Positions 7,491 to 16,882 are shown, numbered from the stretch's first letter. The stretch is 64,000 nucleotides of DNA from Bradyrhizobium sp. 186 (GCF_023101685.1 NZ_CP082164.1:10323001-10387000); one strand, 5' to 3'. Numbers and translations are program-made. The notes: generated by a model not told the origin, from the letters alone.

Positions 7491-8822
7491 TTAAACCTCA
7501 TCAAACAAACGCTGTGAAAGTTTTGACCGGATGTTTCCGGCGGGGTCGAGCGATCTGCGGATCGCGCTGAAGCGTTTCAGGGCAGGATAGCCGGTCTCAA
7601 ACGTCGCGCGCGACTGGCGTGCATCTTTGGCGAGATAGAGCCGCCCGCCGGCGGCGACGACCAGCCGATCGATCTCGTCGAGGAAATTCAGGATGTCGCC
7701 CTTCAGCGGGAAATCCAGCGCAAGCGTGTAGCCGGGCAATGGAAACGACAGAATGCCGTCGCCCTGGCCGAGCTTCTTCAGCACCGCGAGGAAGGAGGCA
7801 TCGCCGCGCTTCGAAACGCGGTCGAGGATCTCGCCGAGCACATCGCGCGCGCCCTGCTCCGGGATCACGCATTGATGCTGGAGGAAGCCGCGCCGGCCGT
7901 AGATGCGATTCCAGGCGCTGATGCTATCGAGCGGAAAGAAATACGGATAAAGCGAGACCAGATGGCTGCGGCCGGCACGCCGCGCGCCCATGCGATAGTA
8001 AAGCTCGTTGAAGGCGCGGATGCTGTAGCGGTTCAGCGTCATCGACGGCAGATCGACGGGCACGGCGAGCCCGGGATCCTTGCCGACGGGAAATCGATCG
8101 GCACCGTCGGCAAGCTCATCCGCACTCGCGTGCTCGCCGAGATAGATCAGCGCGCGGCCGAGATTGCTGCCGCCCGCCGCGCAATCGATCCACGCCACCG
8201 AATAGGTCGCGGAATCGCCGGCATCGAGCGCACGCATCGCGGCATCGAGATCGGACGCGGAGATCACCCGCTCGCGGATCCAGCCGGTCTCGACCGGCCG
8301 CAACCGGATCGTCGCTTCGAGAATGACACCGGTGAGGCCCATGCCGCCGATGGTCGCGAAGAAGGCATCCGAATTCTGCTCGCGCGAGGCCTCGATGACC
8401 TCGCCTTGCCCGGTGCGCAGCAAAACGCTCTCGACATAACGGCCGAAGCCGCCCTCGCAATGATGATTCTTGCCGTGCACGTCGGCGGCAATGGCGCCGC
8501 CGATCGACACGAACCGCGTGCCCGGAACGACGAAAGGCAGGAAGCCGCGCGGGCCGAAGGTGTCGATCAGGTCCGACAGCAGCACGCCGGCTTCGAGACG
8601 GATGCGGCCGGTCGCCGGATCGAACGACCTGACCCTATCGAACCCGGTCATCGCGACGGTCCGGCTGGCGCCGATTGCCGCGTCGCCATAAGCACGGCCA
8701 TTGCCGCGCGCCACAGCGCCGGCGCACCCGGCGACGGCTTCGCCCACGGCCTCGAACGACCGCGGTCGCAGGAGTTCGCTATCGACGACCGGGAAGCGCC
8801 CCCAGCCGCTGACGAGGGTCAT
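7491..8822 (-). CDS. dprE1: FAD-linked oxidase, DprE1-like (polyprenylphosphoryl-ribose 2'-oxidase)
   Basis: Vanillyl-alcohol-oxidase type flavoprotein of 443 residues. It follows the mycobacterial DprE1 pattern closely: RGNGRAYGD, PGTRFVSIGGAIA, the DVHGKNHH block with H116, and YLAKD with K399 near the active site. It would oxidise the 2'-hydroxyl of a polyprenylphosphoryl-ribose. The residue aligned by eye with benzothiazinone-reactive Cys387 of Mycobacterium tuberculosis (ICVDFP) is Ala368 here (LALDFP). ATG 8822 has an AAGGAG site. Downstream is the DprE2-like partner and upstream is uppP, both consistent with polyprenyl-phosphate metabolism. Confidence 0.88.
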   Translation of the reverse strand: MTLVSGWGRFPVVDSELLRPRSFEAVGEAVAGCAGAVARGNGRAYGDAAIGASRTVAMTGFDRVRSFDPATGRIRLEAGVLLSDLIDTFGPRGFLPFVVPGTRFVSIGGAIAADVHGKNHHCEGGFGRYVESVLLRTGQGEVIEASREQNSDAFFATIGGMGLTGVILEATIRLRPVETGWIRERVISASDLDAAMRALDAGDSATYSVAWIDCAAGGSNLGRALIYLGEHASADELADGADRFPVGKDPGLAVPVDLPSMTLNRYSIRAFNELYYRMGARRAGRSHLVSLYPYFFPLDSISAWNRIYGRRGFLQHQCVIPEQGARDVLGEILDRVSKRGDASFLAVLKKLGQGDGILSFPLPGYTLALDFPLKGDILNFLDEIDRLVVAAGGRLYLAKDARQSRATFETGYPALKRFSAIRRSLDPAGNIRSKLSQRLFDEV

Positions 8823-8920
8823 GGTTCAGCTCCTTTGCAGGGCGCGCCGCCGTGCTCTGGAAACTGCCTACCGATCAAAAGCTTATATTGCGTTGAGGCG
8901 CGTCAGCTAGTTTTCGGAGG

Positions 8921-9727
8921 TTAACGTCCCAGCGCCAGCGCGATCAGGCCGAGCGTGCCGACGATGACCCGCCACCAGGCGAACACCACGAAGCCGTGGC
9001 GGGTGACGTATTCCAGGAAGGTCTTCACCACGATGATCGCGGTGATGAACGATACCACGAAGCCGATCACGACGATGCCCATGTGGTCCATCGTCATCTC
9101 GGAGCGGTTCTTGTAGAAGTCGTAGGCGAACGCGCCGATCATGGTGGGGATCGCGAGGAAGAACGAAAACTCCGCCGCCGCGCGCTTGTCGGCACCGAGG
9201 AACATCGCGGCGACGATGCTGGCACCGGAGCGTGACACGCCCGGGATCATCGCTACGCACTGCGCAATGCCGATATAGAGATACATCAGCAGCGGAAACC
9301 TGGTGGCGTCATATTCGCGCGCCTTGAGATTGAGCCGGTCGACCCACAACAGGATGGCGCCGCCGACGATCAGCGAGAAGCACACCACCCACGGATTGAA
9401 CAACATGCTCTTGATGTATTTGCCGGCGACGAGACCGACGGCGACCGCGGGCAGGAACGCCACCAGCACGCCGATCACGAAGCGGCGCGCATAGACGTCG
9501 CCGGTGAACATGCCGATCGCAACGTCCCACAATTTCTTGAAGTACAATACGACGATCGCAAGGATCGCGCCGAGCTGGATCAGAACGGTAAACGAATCCC
9601 AGAAGGCGCCTTCGCCGAGGCCGAAGAAACGTTCCGCGAGCAGGAGGTGGCCGGTCGAGGAAACGGGAAGGAACTCGGTCACACCCTCGATGATGCCGAG
9701 GATCACTGCCCGTATTGCATCTGACAT
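8921..9727 (-). CDS. uppP: Undecaprenyl-diphosphatase UppP (BacA family)
   Basis: Integral membrane phosphatase of 268 residues that converts undecaprenyl diphosphate to the monophosphate for reuse in peptidoglycan and other glycan synthesis. The family motifs are present: GVTEFLPVSSTGH near the N-terminus and the PGVSRSGASI block in the second half, with about seven to eight hydrophobic segments. Length is usual. It lies 98 bases upstream of the DprE1-like gene in the same direction, so supply of the lipid carrier and its use for sugar transfer may be linked. Confidence 0.95.
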   Translation of the reverse strand: MSDAIRAVILGIIEGVTEFLPVSSTGHLLLAERFFGLGEGAFWDSFTVLIQLGAILAIVVLYFKKLWDVAIGMFTGDVYARRFVIGVLVAFLPAVAVGLVAGKYIKSMLFNPWVVCFSLIVGGAILLWVDRLNLKAREYDATRFPLLMYLYIGIAQCVAMIPGVSRSGASIVAAMFLGADKRAAAEFSFFLAIPTMIGAFAYDFYKNRSEMTMDHMGIVVIGFVVSFITAIIVVKTFLEYVTRHGFVVFAWWRVIVGTLGLIALALGR

Positions 9728-9897
9728 ATTTACGGTCCATTTCCGCTGGAAAAAGCGGGGCTCTTCTCGCCTATTCGCCCCTTTGCCGCAATCGCAAAAT
9801 GCGGCATCGCACCCTTGCTTCGCGGTTTTGAAGGACTAGTGTGGCGCCGCACAAACATTGATGGATTGTTAAGCACCATCAAATAGTCAAAGGCTTC

Positions 9898-10590
9898 ATG
9901 TTTACGCTGTTTCATCATCCGTTCTGTCCACATTCGCGCTTCATTCGTCTGATCGTGGGCGAATACGGGCTTGAGCTGCGCCTGGTCGAAGAGCGCGGCT
10001 GGGAACGGCGCGAGGCGTTTCTGCTGCTCAATGCGGCAGGCACCACGCCGGTCCTGGTGGACGAGGAGCAGCCGCCGATTCCGGGTGCGGCGATCATCGC
10101 CGAATATCTCGACGAGGCCTATGGCGCCGAGATGGCCGCCAAACGACTGATGCCGGAGACGATCGGCGAGCGCGTCGAAGTGCGCCGGCTGATGGCCTGG
10201 TTCAACGAAAAGTTCTTCGAGGAGGTCTCGCACCCTCTCGTCACCGAACGCATCTACAAGCGCTTCATGAGCGAGGAAAACGGCGGCGGCGCACCCTCGG
10301 CCGACGTGATGCGCGCGGCGAAAGCCAATGTGCGCTATCATCTGGCCTATATCGGCTGGCTGGCGCAGACGCGTAACTTCCTCGCCGGCGACCGGCTCAC
10401 CTACGCGGATCTCGCCGCCGCGGCGCATCTCTCGGCGATCGACTATCTGGGCGACGTGCCATGGAGCGAGGACGACGCAGCAAAGGCATGGTACGCGCGG
10501 GTGAAATCCCGCCCGTCGTTCCGTCCGCTCCTGAGCGAATGGCTGGCCGGCGTGCCGGCGTCGCGGACCTATGTGGACCTGGATTTCTGA
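9898..10590 (+). CDS. Glutathione S-transferase family protein
   Basis: A 230-residue protein with an N-terminal thioredoxin-like domain (FTLFHHPFCPHSRF, where the Cys/Ser lie at the glutathione-contact position) and a helical C-terminal domain with the TYADLAAAAHL N-capping motif typical of GSTs. The TTPVLVDEE segment holds the cis-proline. It is expected to be cytosolic and glutathione-dependent; its substrate is not indicated by the neighbours. A glutathione synthetase gene is present in this window at about 55 kb. Confidence 0.88.
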   Translation: MFTLFHHPFCPHSRFIRLIVGEYGLELRLVEERGWERREAFLLLNAAGTTPVLVDEEQPPIPGAAIIAEYLDEAYGAEMAAKRLMPETIGERVEVRRLMAWFNEKFFEEVSHPLVTERIYKRFMSEENGGGAPSADVMRAAKANVRYHLAYIGWLAQTRNFLAGDRLTYADLAAAAHLSAIDYLGDVPWSEDDAAKAWYARVKSRPSFRPLLSEWLAGVPASRTYVDLDF

Positions 10591-10598
10591 TTGAGGCC

Positions 10599-10692
10599 GT
10601 CATGTCCGGTCTTGTCCCGGGCATCCACGTTCTTACTTTTTCCATGAATGCTACGCGAGGACGTGGATGGCCGGGACAAGCCCGGCCATGAC
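10599..10692. repeat. Palindromic intergenic repeat (gtcatggccggg type), second copy
   Basis: Same family as 6633-6720, again with inverted ends and a short AT-richer centre. It lies between the GST stop and queG. The queG reading frame is open backwards through it and gives a spurious N-terminal extension. Confidence 0.8.
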
Positions 10693-10735
10693 GACGTCAA
10701 ATGTGGATGCATCGTTGAATAAGTCCGGCACAGAC

Positions 10736-11851
10736 ATGGATCGGCTGCGCGCTGCGCTCGAGGCGCAAGCTCGCGCACTCGGCTTCGACTGCATCGGCAT
10801 CACCGCATCAGGCACGATCGAAAACGCCGGAAAACATTTTCTCGAATTCATCGCCTCGGGCGGCCATGGCGACATGAACTGGCTTGCGGCACAGCCGGAG
10901 CGTCGCATCGATCCGCGCGGGCTGTGGCAGGACGTGCGCAGCGTGATCATGCTCGGCGTCAATTACGGTCCCGGCCAGGACCCGCTTGCGATCCTGCAAC
11001 AGCGCACGCGCGCGGCGATCTCGGTCTATGCGCAGGGCGACGACTATCACGATCTCATCAAGAAGCGGCTGAAAGCGCTGGCGCGCTGGCTGGTTGCGAC
11101 CGTGCCGTCCGAGGTCAAGGTGTTCGTCGACACCGCGGCGGTGATGGAGAAGCCGCTGGCGCAGACCGCGGGGCTGGGCTGGCAAGGCAAGCACACCAAT
11201 CTCGTCTCGCGCGAATTCGGCTCCTGGCTGTTTCTCGGCGCGATCTACACCACGCTCGAGCTGCCGCGCGACGACGCCGAGATCGATCATTGCGGCTCCT
11301 GCCAGGCGTGTCTCGACATCTGCCCGACCGCCGCGTTCCCCGCGCCCTACAAGCTCGATGCGCGGCGCTGCATCTCGTACCTCACCATCGAGAACAAGGG
11401 ACCGATCCCGCAGGAGTTTCGCAAAGCCATCGGCAACCGCATCTATGGCTGCGACGATTGCCTCGCCGCCTGTCCCTGGAACAAGTTCGCGCAGGAAGGC
11501 CGTGAAGCAAAGCTCGCCGCACGTGACGAGTTGCGCGCGCCAACGCTCGTTGAACTGGCGCGTCTCGACGATGCAGCCTTTCGCGCACTGTTCACGAAGT
11601 CCCCGCTCAAGCGCATTGGCCGCGACCGCTTTCTGCGCAACGTGCTGATCGCGATCGGCAACTCCGGCGATGCGGCGCTGGCGGAAGAGGCGCGGCGGTT
11701 GCTCGATGATTCAAGTCCGCTGGTGCGGGGTGCTGCGGTGTGGGCGCTGGCGCAGTTGCTGTCAGATGAAGCGTTCACAGCAATCAAGACGAATGCGATT
11801 GCCGACGAGCGCGACGAAAGCGTGCGCGAAGAGTGGGAGCTCGCCTCCTAA
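10736..11851 (+). CDS. queG: tRNA epoxyqueuosine(34) reductase QueG
   Basis: Cobalamin- and iron-sulfur-dependent enzyme for the last step of queuosine formation in tRNA anticodons. The protein has about 371 residues. Two ferredoxin-type clusters are visible ([13 protein letters not shown] and [14 protein letters not shown]), preceded by the reductive dehalogenase-like B12-binding region with [10 protein letters not shown], and followed by HEAT-like repeats that contact tRNA. The start chosen is ATG 10736, because upstream in-frame codons fall in a palindromic repeat. No other queuosine gene is in the window. Confidence 0.93.
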   Translation: MDRLRAALEAQARALGFDCIGITASGTIENAGKHFLEFIASGGHGDMNWLAAQPERRIDPRGLWQDVRSVIMLGVNYGPGQDPLAILQQRTRAAISVYAQGDDYHDLIKKRLKALARWLVATVPSEVKVFVDTAAVMEKPLAQTAGLGWQGKHTNLVSREFGSWLFLGAIYTTLELPRDDAEIDHCGSCQACLDICPTAAFPAPYKLDARRCISYLTIENKGPIPQEFRKAIGNRIYGCDDCLAACPWNKFAQEGREAKLAARDELRAPTLVELARLDDAAFRALFTKSPLKRIGRDRFLRNVLIAIGNSGDAALAEEARRLLDDSSPLVRGAAVWALAQLLSDEAFTAIKTNAIADERDESVREEWELAS

Positions 11852-11866
11852 CCCTTCGACCCAACC

Positions 11867-11907
11867 CTCATGGTTCGAGACGGCGCTTCGCGCCTCCTCA
11901 CCATGAG
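11867..11907. repeat. Small palindrome after queG
   Basis: Inverted arms CTCATGGT and ACCATGAG enclose a gcgcttcgcgc hairpin. It follows the queG stop closely and precedes the insertion sequence, whose left end may abut it. Confidence 0.6.
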
Positions 11908-13564
11908 CCCCCAGCTCCGAAACCGGCGCTGCACACGGACCATGAACACGGTATCGTGGCTGCGGGGTTCCGCCTGGAGCAGTGTGGCCGCATGATCCTC
12001 TGGTGCACTTGGTTGCCCGGCCATGAGGTTGGCTCCGATCGCTGGCGATTGCACATTTTGGCGAGCATTGCGCTTCCCGTTGGAGAGGTTTGCAATCTCA
12101 AAGCGCGGTTGGGCTCTTGGCGGGGCTTCGCACCAGAATGGACAGCAGAAGGACATGAGGGCTTGAATGAGTGAATTGGCGGTGCTGGATCCGCGTGCAG
12201 CCTTTGTTGATGTCGGCAGTGAGAAAATGCATGTGTCGATCGCGGGTGGGCCACCCGCGCTGTTCGGCACGGTGACCTCGCAGCTGCATGCGCTGCGCGA
12301 CTATTTGGCCGAACATCAGGTGCGCTCAGTCGCGATGGAAGCGACCGGGGTCTATTGGTTGCCGCTCTATGGGGTTCTGGAAGCTGCGGGCATGGAGGTG
12401 GTGATGGTCGATGGCCGCCAAACGCGCAATCTTCCGGGGCGCAAGACCGACATGAAAGACTGCCAGTGGGGCGCCACGCTGCATGCGCATGGCTTGCTGC
12501 GGGCGGGCTTTGTTCCCCCGGCCAATATCCGCCGTCTGCAGGACTATCTGCGCCTTCGCGGGGACCACATCGCGGCGGCCGCCGGACATGTCCAGCACAT
12601 GCAAAAAGCGCTGGAGCGGATGAATATCAAACTGCACGAAGTCATCAGCTCTCTGACCGGGGCGAGCGGTCTGACCGTGATCCGCGCCATCCTCGCCGGT
12701 GAACGCGATCCGCAGGTCCTGTTGGGTCTATGCGATATTCGAATCCGCAACGTCAAAGCTGAGCGCGTCGTCGAATCGCTGCGCGGCGACTGGGCCGAAG
12801 AACATTTGTTCGCCCTCGCGCAGGCCGTTCAAAGCTGGGACCATTATCAAGGCCTCATCGCCGCCTGCGATCGCCAGATTGCGGTCGTCCTTCGCCAGAT
12901 GCCGGACGCGAAGGTGCCGCCACCGGCCGCTTCGACAAAGACAGGAAAACCGCGCACGCGGCCGGGCGTCAATGCGCCGGATATCGCGGATCTGCGGGAG
13001 ATCCTCGCACAGATCTGTGGCGCCAAGGATTTGACGACGCTGCCCGCCCATAGCGAGTACAGCGTTTTGCAGCTCATCGGTGAAGTTGGCACGGATCTGA
13101 CCAAGTGGCGGACTGAAAAGCACTTCACCTCGTGGTTGGGGCTTGCTCCCGGAAGCGCTCAAAGCGGCAAACGCAAGGCTTCGGTCAAACGGCGCCGCAA
13201 CCGAGCCGGCCAGATCTTTTGTGTGATGGCCCGTGCCTTGGCCCGCAGCAAATACGTCGCGCTCGGCGGCTTTTACCGGCGCATGGCGGCACGGCGCGGC
13301 GGCTTGGCGGCGAACAAGGCCCTCGCGCGAAAACTAGCCACACTCTTCTGGCGCGTGATGGTCAAAGGCCTCGACTTCGTCGAGACAGGTGTGGCTCAAT
13401 ACGAGGCGAGGGTATTGGAAACCAAGCACCGCATTCTGCACCGACTGGCTCGCCAGCTCGGCCAGCAAATCGTCCCCAATCCAGCCGCCGTCGTCTGACA
13501 GCGTGTTCATGGAGAGGGTTGTGGGACCTTGATTTCCGCGCGCGTTCCTTCAAGGTCGCGCGCC
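11908..13564 (+). mobile_element. IS110-family insertion sequence (approximate limits)
   Basis: One transposase gene with about 259 bases of non-coding sequence on its left and about 65 bases on its right, lying between queG and a thioesterase gene. IS110 elements have no clear terminal inverted repeats and make no obvious target duplication, so the ends cannot be fixed by eye; the limits given are the maximum. The long left non-coding part contains small hairpins, for example GCGG-GGTT-CCGC at 11962-11973 and ATCGC-TG-GCGAT near 12040. In the IS110 subgroup a bridge RNA is encoded on this side. Confidence 0.65.
12167..13498 (+). CDS. IS110-family transposase (DEDD recombinase)
   Basis: A 443-residue recombinase. 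The N-terminal RuvC-like DEDD domain has D15 in AFVDVGSEKMHVSI, Glu in MEATGVYW, and the paired Asp residues in RKTDMKD; the C-terminal transposase_20 domain has QLIGEVGTDLTKW and the SWLGLAPGSAQSGKRK block with the conserved serine. The reading frame is complete, so the element may be active. ATG 12167 is preceded by GAGGGC. The family works through a bridge RNA that pairs with donor and target DNA. Confidence 0.93.
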   Translation: MSELAVLDPRAAFVDVGSEKMHVSIAGGPPALFGTVTSQLHALRDYLAEHQVRSVAMEATGVYWLPLYGVLEAAGMEVVMVDGRQTRNLPGRKTDMKDCQWGATLHAHGLLRAGFVPPANIRRLQDYLRLRGDHIAAAAGHVQHMQKALERMNIKLHEVISSLTGASGLTVIRAILAGERDPQVLLGLCDIRIRNVKAERVVESLRGDWAEEHLFALAQAVQSWDHYQGLIAACDRQIAVVLRQMPDAKVPPPAASTKTGKPRTRPGVNAPDIADLREILAQICGAKDLTTLPAHSEYSVLQLIGEVGTDLTKWRTEKHFTSWLGLAPGSAQSGKRKASVKRRRNRAGQIFCVMARALARSKYVALGGFYRRMAARRGGLAANKALARKLATLFWRVMVKGLDFVETGVAQYEARVLETKHRILHRLARQLGQQIVPNPAAVV

Positions 13565-14362
13565 ATGACAAACACGCCTTTCTTCACCCGCGACGGCGAT
13601 ACATTCCATCCGACGGAAGCTGCCAACGGCCCGTGGGATCCGAAATCGCTGCACGGACGCGTCATCATCGGCCTGCTCGGCTTCGCCATCGAGGAGCGCC
13701 ATTCCGGTCCCGAATTCGTGCCGGCGCGGCTCACCGTCGACATGTTTCGGCTGCCGACGATCGACAAGCCGATTCAAGTGACGACGCGGCTGGTGCGCGA
13801 TGGAATGCGCATCCGCGTGGTCGAGGCGGAGTTTTTCTCCAGCGGTGTCAGCATGGCGCGCGCCTCCTGCCAGCTGCTGCGGCGGACGCAGAATCCCGAC
13901 GGCAACGTCTGGTCGCCGCCGAACTGGGACGCGCCGAAGCCGGCCGACATTCCAAAGCCGACCGATCCGCGGCTCGGCATGAACGGCAAATGGACGACGC
14001 GGCCGATCGTCGGCCATATGGGCTCGCTCGGTCCGCGCCGGCTCTGGATGAGCGAAGTGCGCGAGCTGGTTGCGGGCGTGCCGATGACGCCGTTCGTCCA
14101 TGTCGCGACCGGCGCCGATTTCGCCAGCCCGTTTGCCAATGCCGGCGACAGGGGGCTCGGCTACATCAACAGCGACGTGACGATCTATCTGCACCGGCTG
14201 CCGGCGACGAACTGGATCGGGTTTGAGGTGGTGAATCACCACGCCACCGACGGCGTCGCGATCGGCGAATGCTGGCTCTATGACGAACAAGGCCCGATCG
14301 GCACCGCAACGGTGGCGGCACTGGCGCAGCGAAAGCCGATGGCCAATCCGTCGAAGCGGTAA
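13565..14362 (+). CDS. Acyl-CoA thioesterase-like hotdog-fold protein
   Basis: A 265-residue protein with two hotdog-like halves, similar to the TesB-type or thioesterase-superfamily proteins of rhizobia. Visible parts are HGRVIIGLLGFAIEE, FVPARLTVDMFRLP and the second-half block ASPFANAGDRGLGYINSDVT. It would hydrolyse acyl-CoA; the substrate is unknown. The start at ATG 13565 avoids 12 upstream in-frame residues lying next to the insertion-sequence end. Its own promoter may be altered by that insertion. Confidence 0.75.
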   Translation: MTNTPFFTRDGDTFHPTEAANGPWDPKSLHGRVIIGLLGFAIEERHSGPEFVPARLTVDMFRLPTIDKPIQVTTRLVRDGMRIRVVEAEFFSSGVSMARASCQLLRRTQNPDGNVWSPPNWDAPKPADIPKPTDPRLGMNGKWTTRPIVGHMGSLGPRRLWMSEVRELVAGVPMTPFVHVATGADFASPFANAGDRGLGYINSDVTIYLHRLPATNWIGFEVVNHHATDGVAIGECWLYDEQGPIGTATVAALAQRKPMANPSKR

Positions 14363-14427
14363 CGCTCACGCCATAGAGAGTCAGGCGCACAAGGCGGATG
14401 ATGACACCGTCAGGCTTGGAAACAGTT

Positions 14428-15228
14428 TCACCCGATCTCCGCCACCGCGGCGAGAATGCGCGCGATGTCCTGCGGGCGTGACAGGCGGTGGTCACCGTCC
14501 TGGATCATGGTCAGCACGACGTCGTCGGCCGGCAGGCGATGCGTCAGCGCAAACGCGTGCTGCCACGGCACATCGGGATCCTGCGCGCCTTGCAGGATGC
14601 GGACGGGGCAGCCGAGATCGATGGCGCTGCCGAGCACGAGATGGTTGCGGCCCTCTTCGATCAGCTTCCGCGTGAGCGGATAGGGCGAACCGTCGCCATA
14701 TTCGGATGGCCTCAACCAAAAGCCCTTGGTCTCGATCTCCTGCTTCACCTCGGGCGAAAAGTTTTTCCACATCAGCTCCTCAGTGAAGTCGGGCGCCGGC
14801 GCGATCAGCACCAGGCCCGCCAGCGACGTCTTGGCTTGCTGCTTCTCTTGCCGCTTCCTCAGCTCGCGCGCGAGCAGCAGCGCCATCCAGCCGCCCATGG
14901 AGGAGCCGATCACGACCTGCGGGCCGTCGCAGCAGCGCTCGAACACCGTCAGGCTCTCCTCCAACCAGCGCCCAATGGTTCCGTCGGCGAAATCGCCGCC
15001 GGATTCGCCGTGGCCGGAATAGTCGAACCGGACCGAGGCCCGGCCGCGCTCGCTGGCCCAATTATCCAGCGCTACGGCCTTGGTGCCCTGCATGTCCGAC
15101 TTGAAGCCACCGAGCCAGAACAGGCCGGGCCCCGCTCCGGTGCGGCTGCGCACCGCGATCTTGCGTACTGAGGCACCCTCACCCATTTCGATGAAATCGA
15201 GCACGGCTTCGGGAATCGCATTGGTCAT
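14428..15228 (-). CDS. Alpha/beta hydrolase
   Basis: Serine hydrolase of 266 residues. The nucleophile elbow is GSSMGG at about 108-113, the acid is probably the Asp in QGAQDPDVPW and the histidine is in QDGDHRLS near residue 247. The N-terminal GGFKSDMQGTKA and RFDYSGHGESGGDF blocks resemble ABHD10-type esterases and thioesterases. Cytoplasmic, no signal peptide. It is divergent from infC, with about 250 bases between them. Confidence 0.88.
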   Translation of the reverse strand: MTNAIPEAVLDFIEMGEGASVRKIAVRSRTGAGPGLFWLGGFKSDMQGTKAVALDNWASERGRASVRFDYSGHGESGGDFADGTIGRWLEESLTVFERCCDGPQVVIGSSMGGWMALLLARELRKRQEKQQAKTSLAGLVLIAPAPDFTEELMWKNFSPEVKQEIETKGFWLRPSEYGDGSPYPLTRKLIEEGRNHLVLGSAIDLGCPVRILQGAQDPDVPWQHAFALTHRLPADDVVLTMIQDGDHRLSRPQDIARILAAVAEIG

Positions 15229-15479
15229 GGAACATTTACTCTGGCTGTGCCGTTTGAGCTCTCCGGGCCGGCCCGGCGGCGCAACCGGGTATCAACCTTG
15301 ACGTTTTGGAACGCTTGCGGAACGAGAACAAGGTGTCTATGTCGAGCACCGTGCCGATGGGCGTGACCAAAAAGCCTCGCATTTGAGGGTTTTTCGACCG
15401 CGACACACGCGACCTGCTTGCCGGCAAACGCTTCTTCCTTCAAAATAGCTGCTTCCTTCACAACTTTGGAGAACCACCC

Positions 15480-16019
15480 ATTCGCCGTCCCAATAGAGCC
15501 CCGGCCCCTGCCGCCAAAGACGGGCCGCGCATCAATGACGATATCCGCAATGCGCAGATCCAGCTGATCGATCAGACCGGCGACAACAAGGGAACGGTCG
15601 AGACCGTTCTCGCGATCCGCATGGCCCAGGAAGCCGGCATGGATCTGGTCGAGATTTCGCCCAACGTCGCGCCTCCCGTCTGCAAGATCATGGACTACGG
15701 GAAGTACAAGTATTCCGCCCAGAAGAAAGCCGCCGAAGCCCGCAAGCGGCAGAAGACCGTCGAGATCAAGGAGATCAAGCTCCGGCCGATGATCGACGAT
15801 CACGATTACGACGTGAAGATGCGCGCGATGCTGCGGTTCTTCGAAGAGGGCGACAAGGTCAAGATCACGCTGCGTTACCGTGGTCGCGAGATGGCGCACC
15901 AGGAGATCGGCACCAAGCTTCTGGACAAGATCAAGACGGACGTCGCCGAACTCGCCAAGGTCGAGCAGGACGCGAGGTTCGAAGGCCGCCAGGTCGTGAT
16001 GGTGCTGGCACCGCGCTGA
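15480..16019 (+). CDS. infC: Translation initiation factor IF-3 (ATT start)
   Basis: IF-3 of 179 residues, which binds the 30S subunit and checks the start codon and initiator tRNA. The N-domain begins [20 protein letters not shown] and the C-domain includes [15 protein letters not shown] and the [14 protein letters not shown] block. No ATG, GTG or TTG gives a full-length protein; the first ATG (15621) would remove 47 conserved residues. An ATT at 15480 has a GGAG site eight bases upstream and yields the usual length. IF-3 is known to use AUU and to repress its own mRNA through that codon, so autoregulation is very likely here. Confidence 0.93.
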   Translation: MRRPNRAPAPAAKDGPRINDDIRNAQIQLIDQTGDNKGTVETVLAIRMAQEAGMDLVEISPNVAPPVCKIMDYGKYKYSAQKKAAEARKRQKTVEIKEIKLRPMIDDHDYDVKMRAMLRFFEEGDKVKITLRYRGREMAHQEIGTKLLDKIKTDVAELAKVEQDARFEGRQVVMVLAPR

Positions 16020-16047
16020 CGCCGGCCGTTTGAGGCCTGAGAATTCA

Positions 16048-16080
16048 ACGGCCCGTCCGGACATCCGGCGGGCCGTTTTT
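16048..16080 (+). terminator. Rho-independent terminator after infC
   Basis: GC-rich stem (acggcccg-tccgg / ccgg-cgggccgt) with an ACAT loop, followed directly by five or more T. It lies 29 bases after the infC stop and would separate infC from rpmI transcription. Confidence 0.85.
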
Positions 16081-16086
16081 GTTGTT

Positions 16087-16246
16087 CACCTCTTCCGCTT
16101 GCGGGAGAAGTCGCGGCGTTCGGCAGCGCACCGCGCGCCTGGGCGGCGCGGGTGAGGGCTCTCGCCTCTCGGGGGGTTCTTCGTTGCGGAGATACCCTCT
16201 CCCCGACCCTCTCCCGCAAGCGCCCGCAAGCGGGAGAGGGGGCGCA
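16087..16246. repeat. ctctcccgcttgcgggagagg-type repeat cluster
   Basis: Several hairpin units built on the sequence CTCTCCCGC-AAGCGGGAGAG and its variants. The same units recur at 19341-19495, 19884-19931, 46063-46192 and 51631-51757. Confidence 0.75.
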
Positions 16247-16273
16247 CCGTCACCATGGTGATCGATCGGTCCC

Positions 16274-16663
16274 TTACGTCCGCGTCGCCTGCCAGGTGCC
16301 GCGGCAGCGGTCGCCGGAGATGATGCCGCTCCACCACCCGGCACCGGCCATGCCGGCAAGCCGGCCGCCGCCGCTGGCGTGGGACGCGCCGACCGAGACG
16401 CGGACCGCAACGGCGCCGCCGCGATTGACCCTGCCCGAGACCCGGCCGCCGCCGGCGGACGACACCCGATTCCCGATCACGGTGAAGGGAACGCTGTAGC
16501 CCGAGCTGCAATTGCCGCGGGTGGTGGCGAAGGTGACATTCCAGACGCCGTTATAGCCGCCTCTGCGGGCGTCGGCGGTTGACGGCAGCGCCGCTGCGGC
16601 GAGCACGGCAAGGAGCGCCAGGCGGTGCGGCAAGCGGTTAGAGAATCGCGGGAAATCGGCCAT
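16274..16663 (-). CDS. Small exported protein, glycine-rich, unknown function
   Basis: About 129 residues with a signal peptide (RLALLAVLAAAALPSTADA) and a mature part that begins RRGGYNGVWNVTF, has two cysteines (NCSSGY and DRCRGTW) likely to form a disulfide, and a Gly/Ser/Arg-rich middle. The pattern recurs in bradyrhizobial exported proteins that have no assigned function. ATG 16663 was chosen for the signal peptide; the frame is open to 16777. It lies between infC and rpmI on the opposite strand. Confidence 0.7.
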   Translation of the reverse strand: MADFPRFSNRLPHRLALLAVLAAAALPSTADARRGGYNGVWNVTFATTRGNCSSGYSVPFTVIGNRVSSAGGGRVSGRVNRGGAVAVRVSVGASHASGGGRLAGMAGAGWWSGIISGDRCRGTWQATRT

Positions 16664-16882
16664 TTGGGTCCAGCTCCAGGCGGGGAAACATGTGGCGATC
16701 TCAAATAGTCGGCGGGCCGGTTCTGGCGGTTCACCGTTGCCATTTGGCTCTCGCTCTGCCATAAGCCCAGCCTTCATCGCCCGGCTGATTTAAGGGCTGC
16801 CGTGGCGATGTCCGTGCGGGTTTCGCGCTAGTTCGCAAAAACCTGAGCACAATCAACGCTCTAACGAGCATTTGGACGGCCA

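Noticed and set aside
13499..13564. Terminal inverted repeats for the IS110 element.
   Set aside because: No convincing inverted repeat between the left and right non-coding ends was seen, which is normal for this family; the ends stay approximate.
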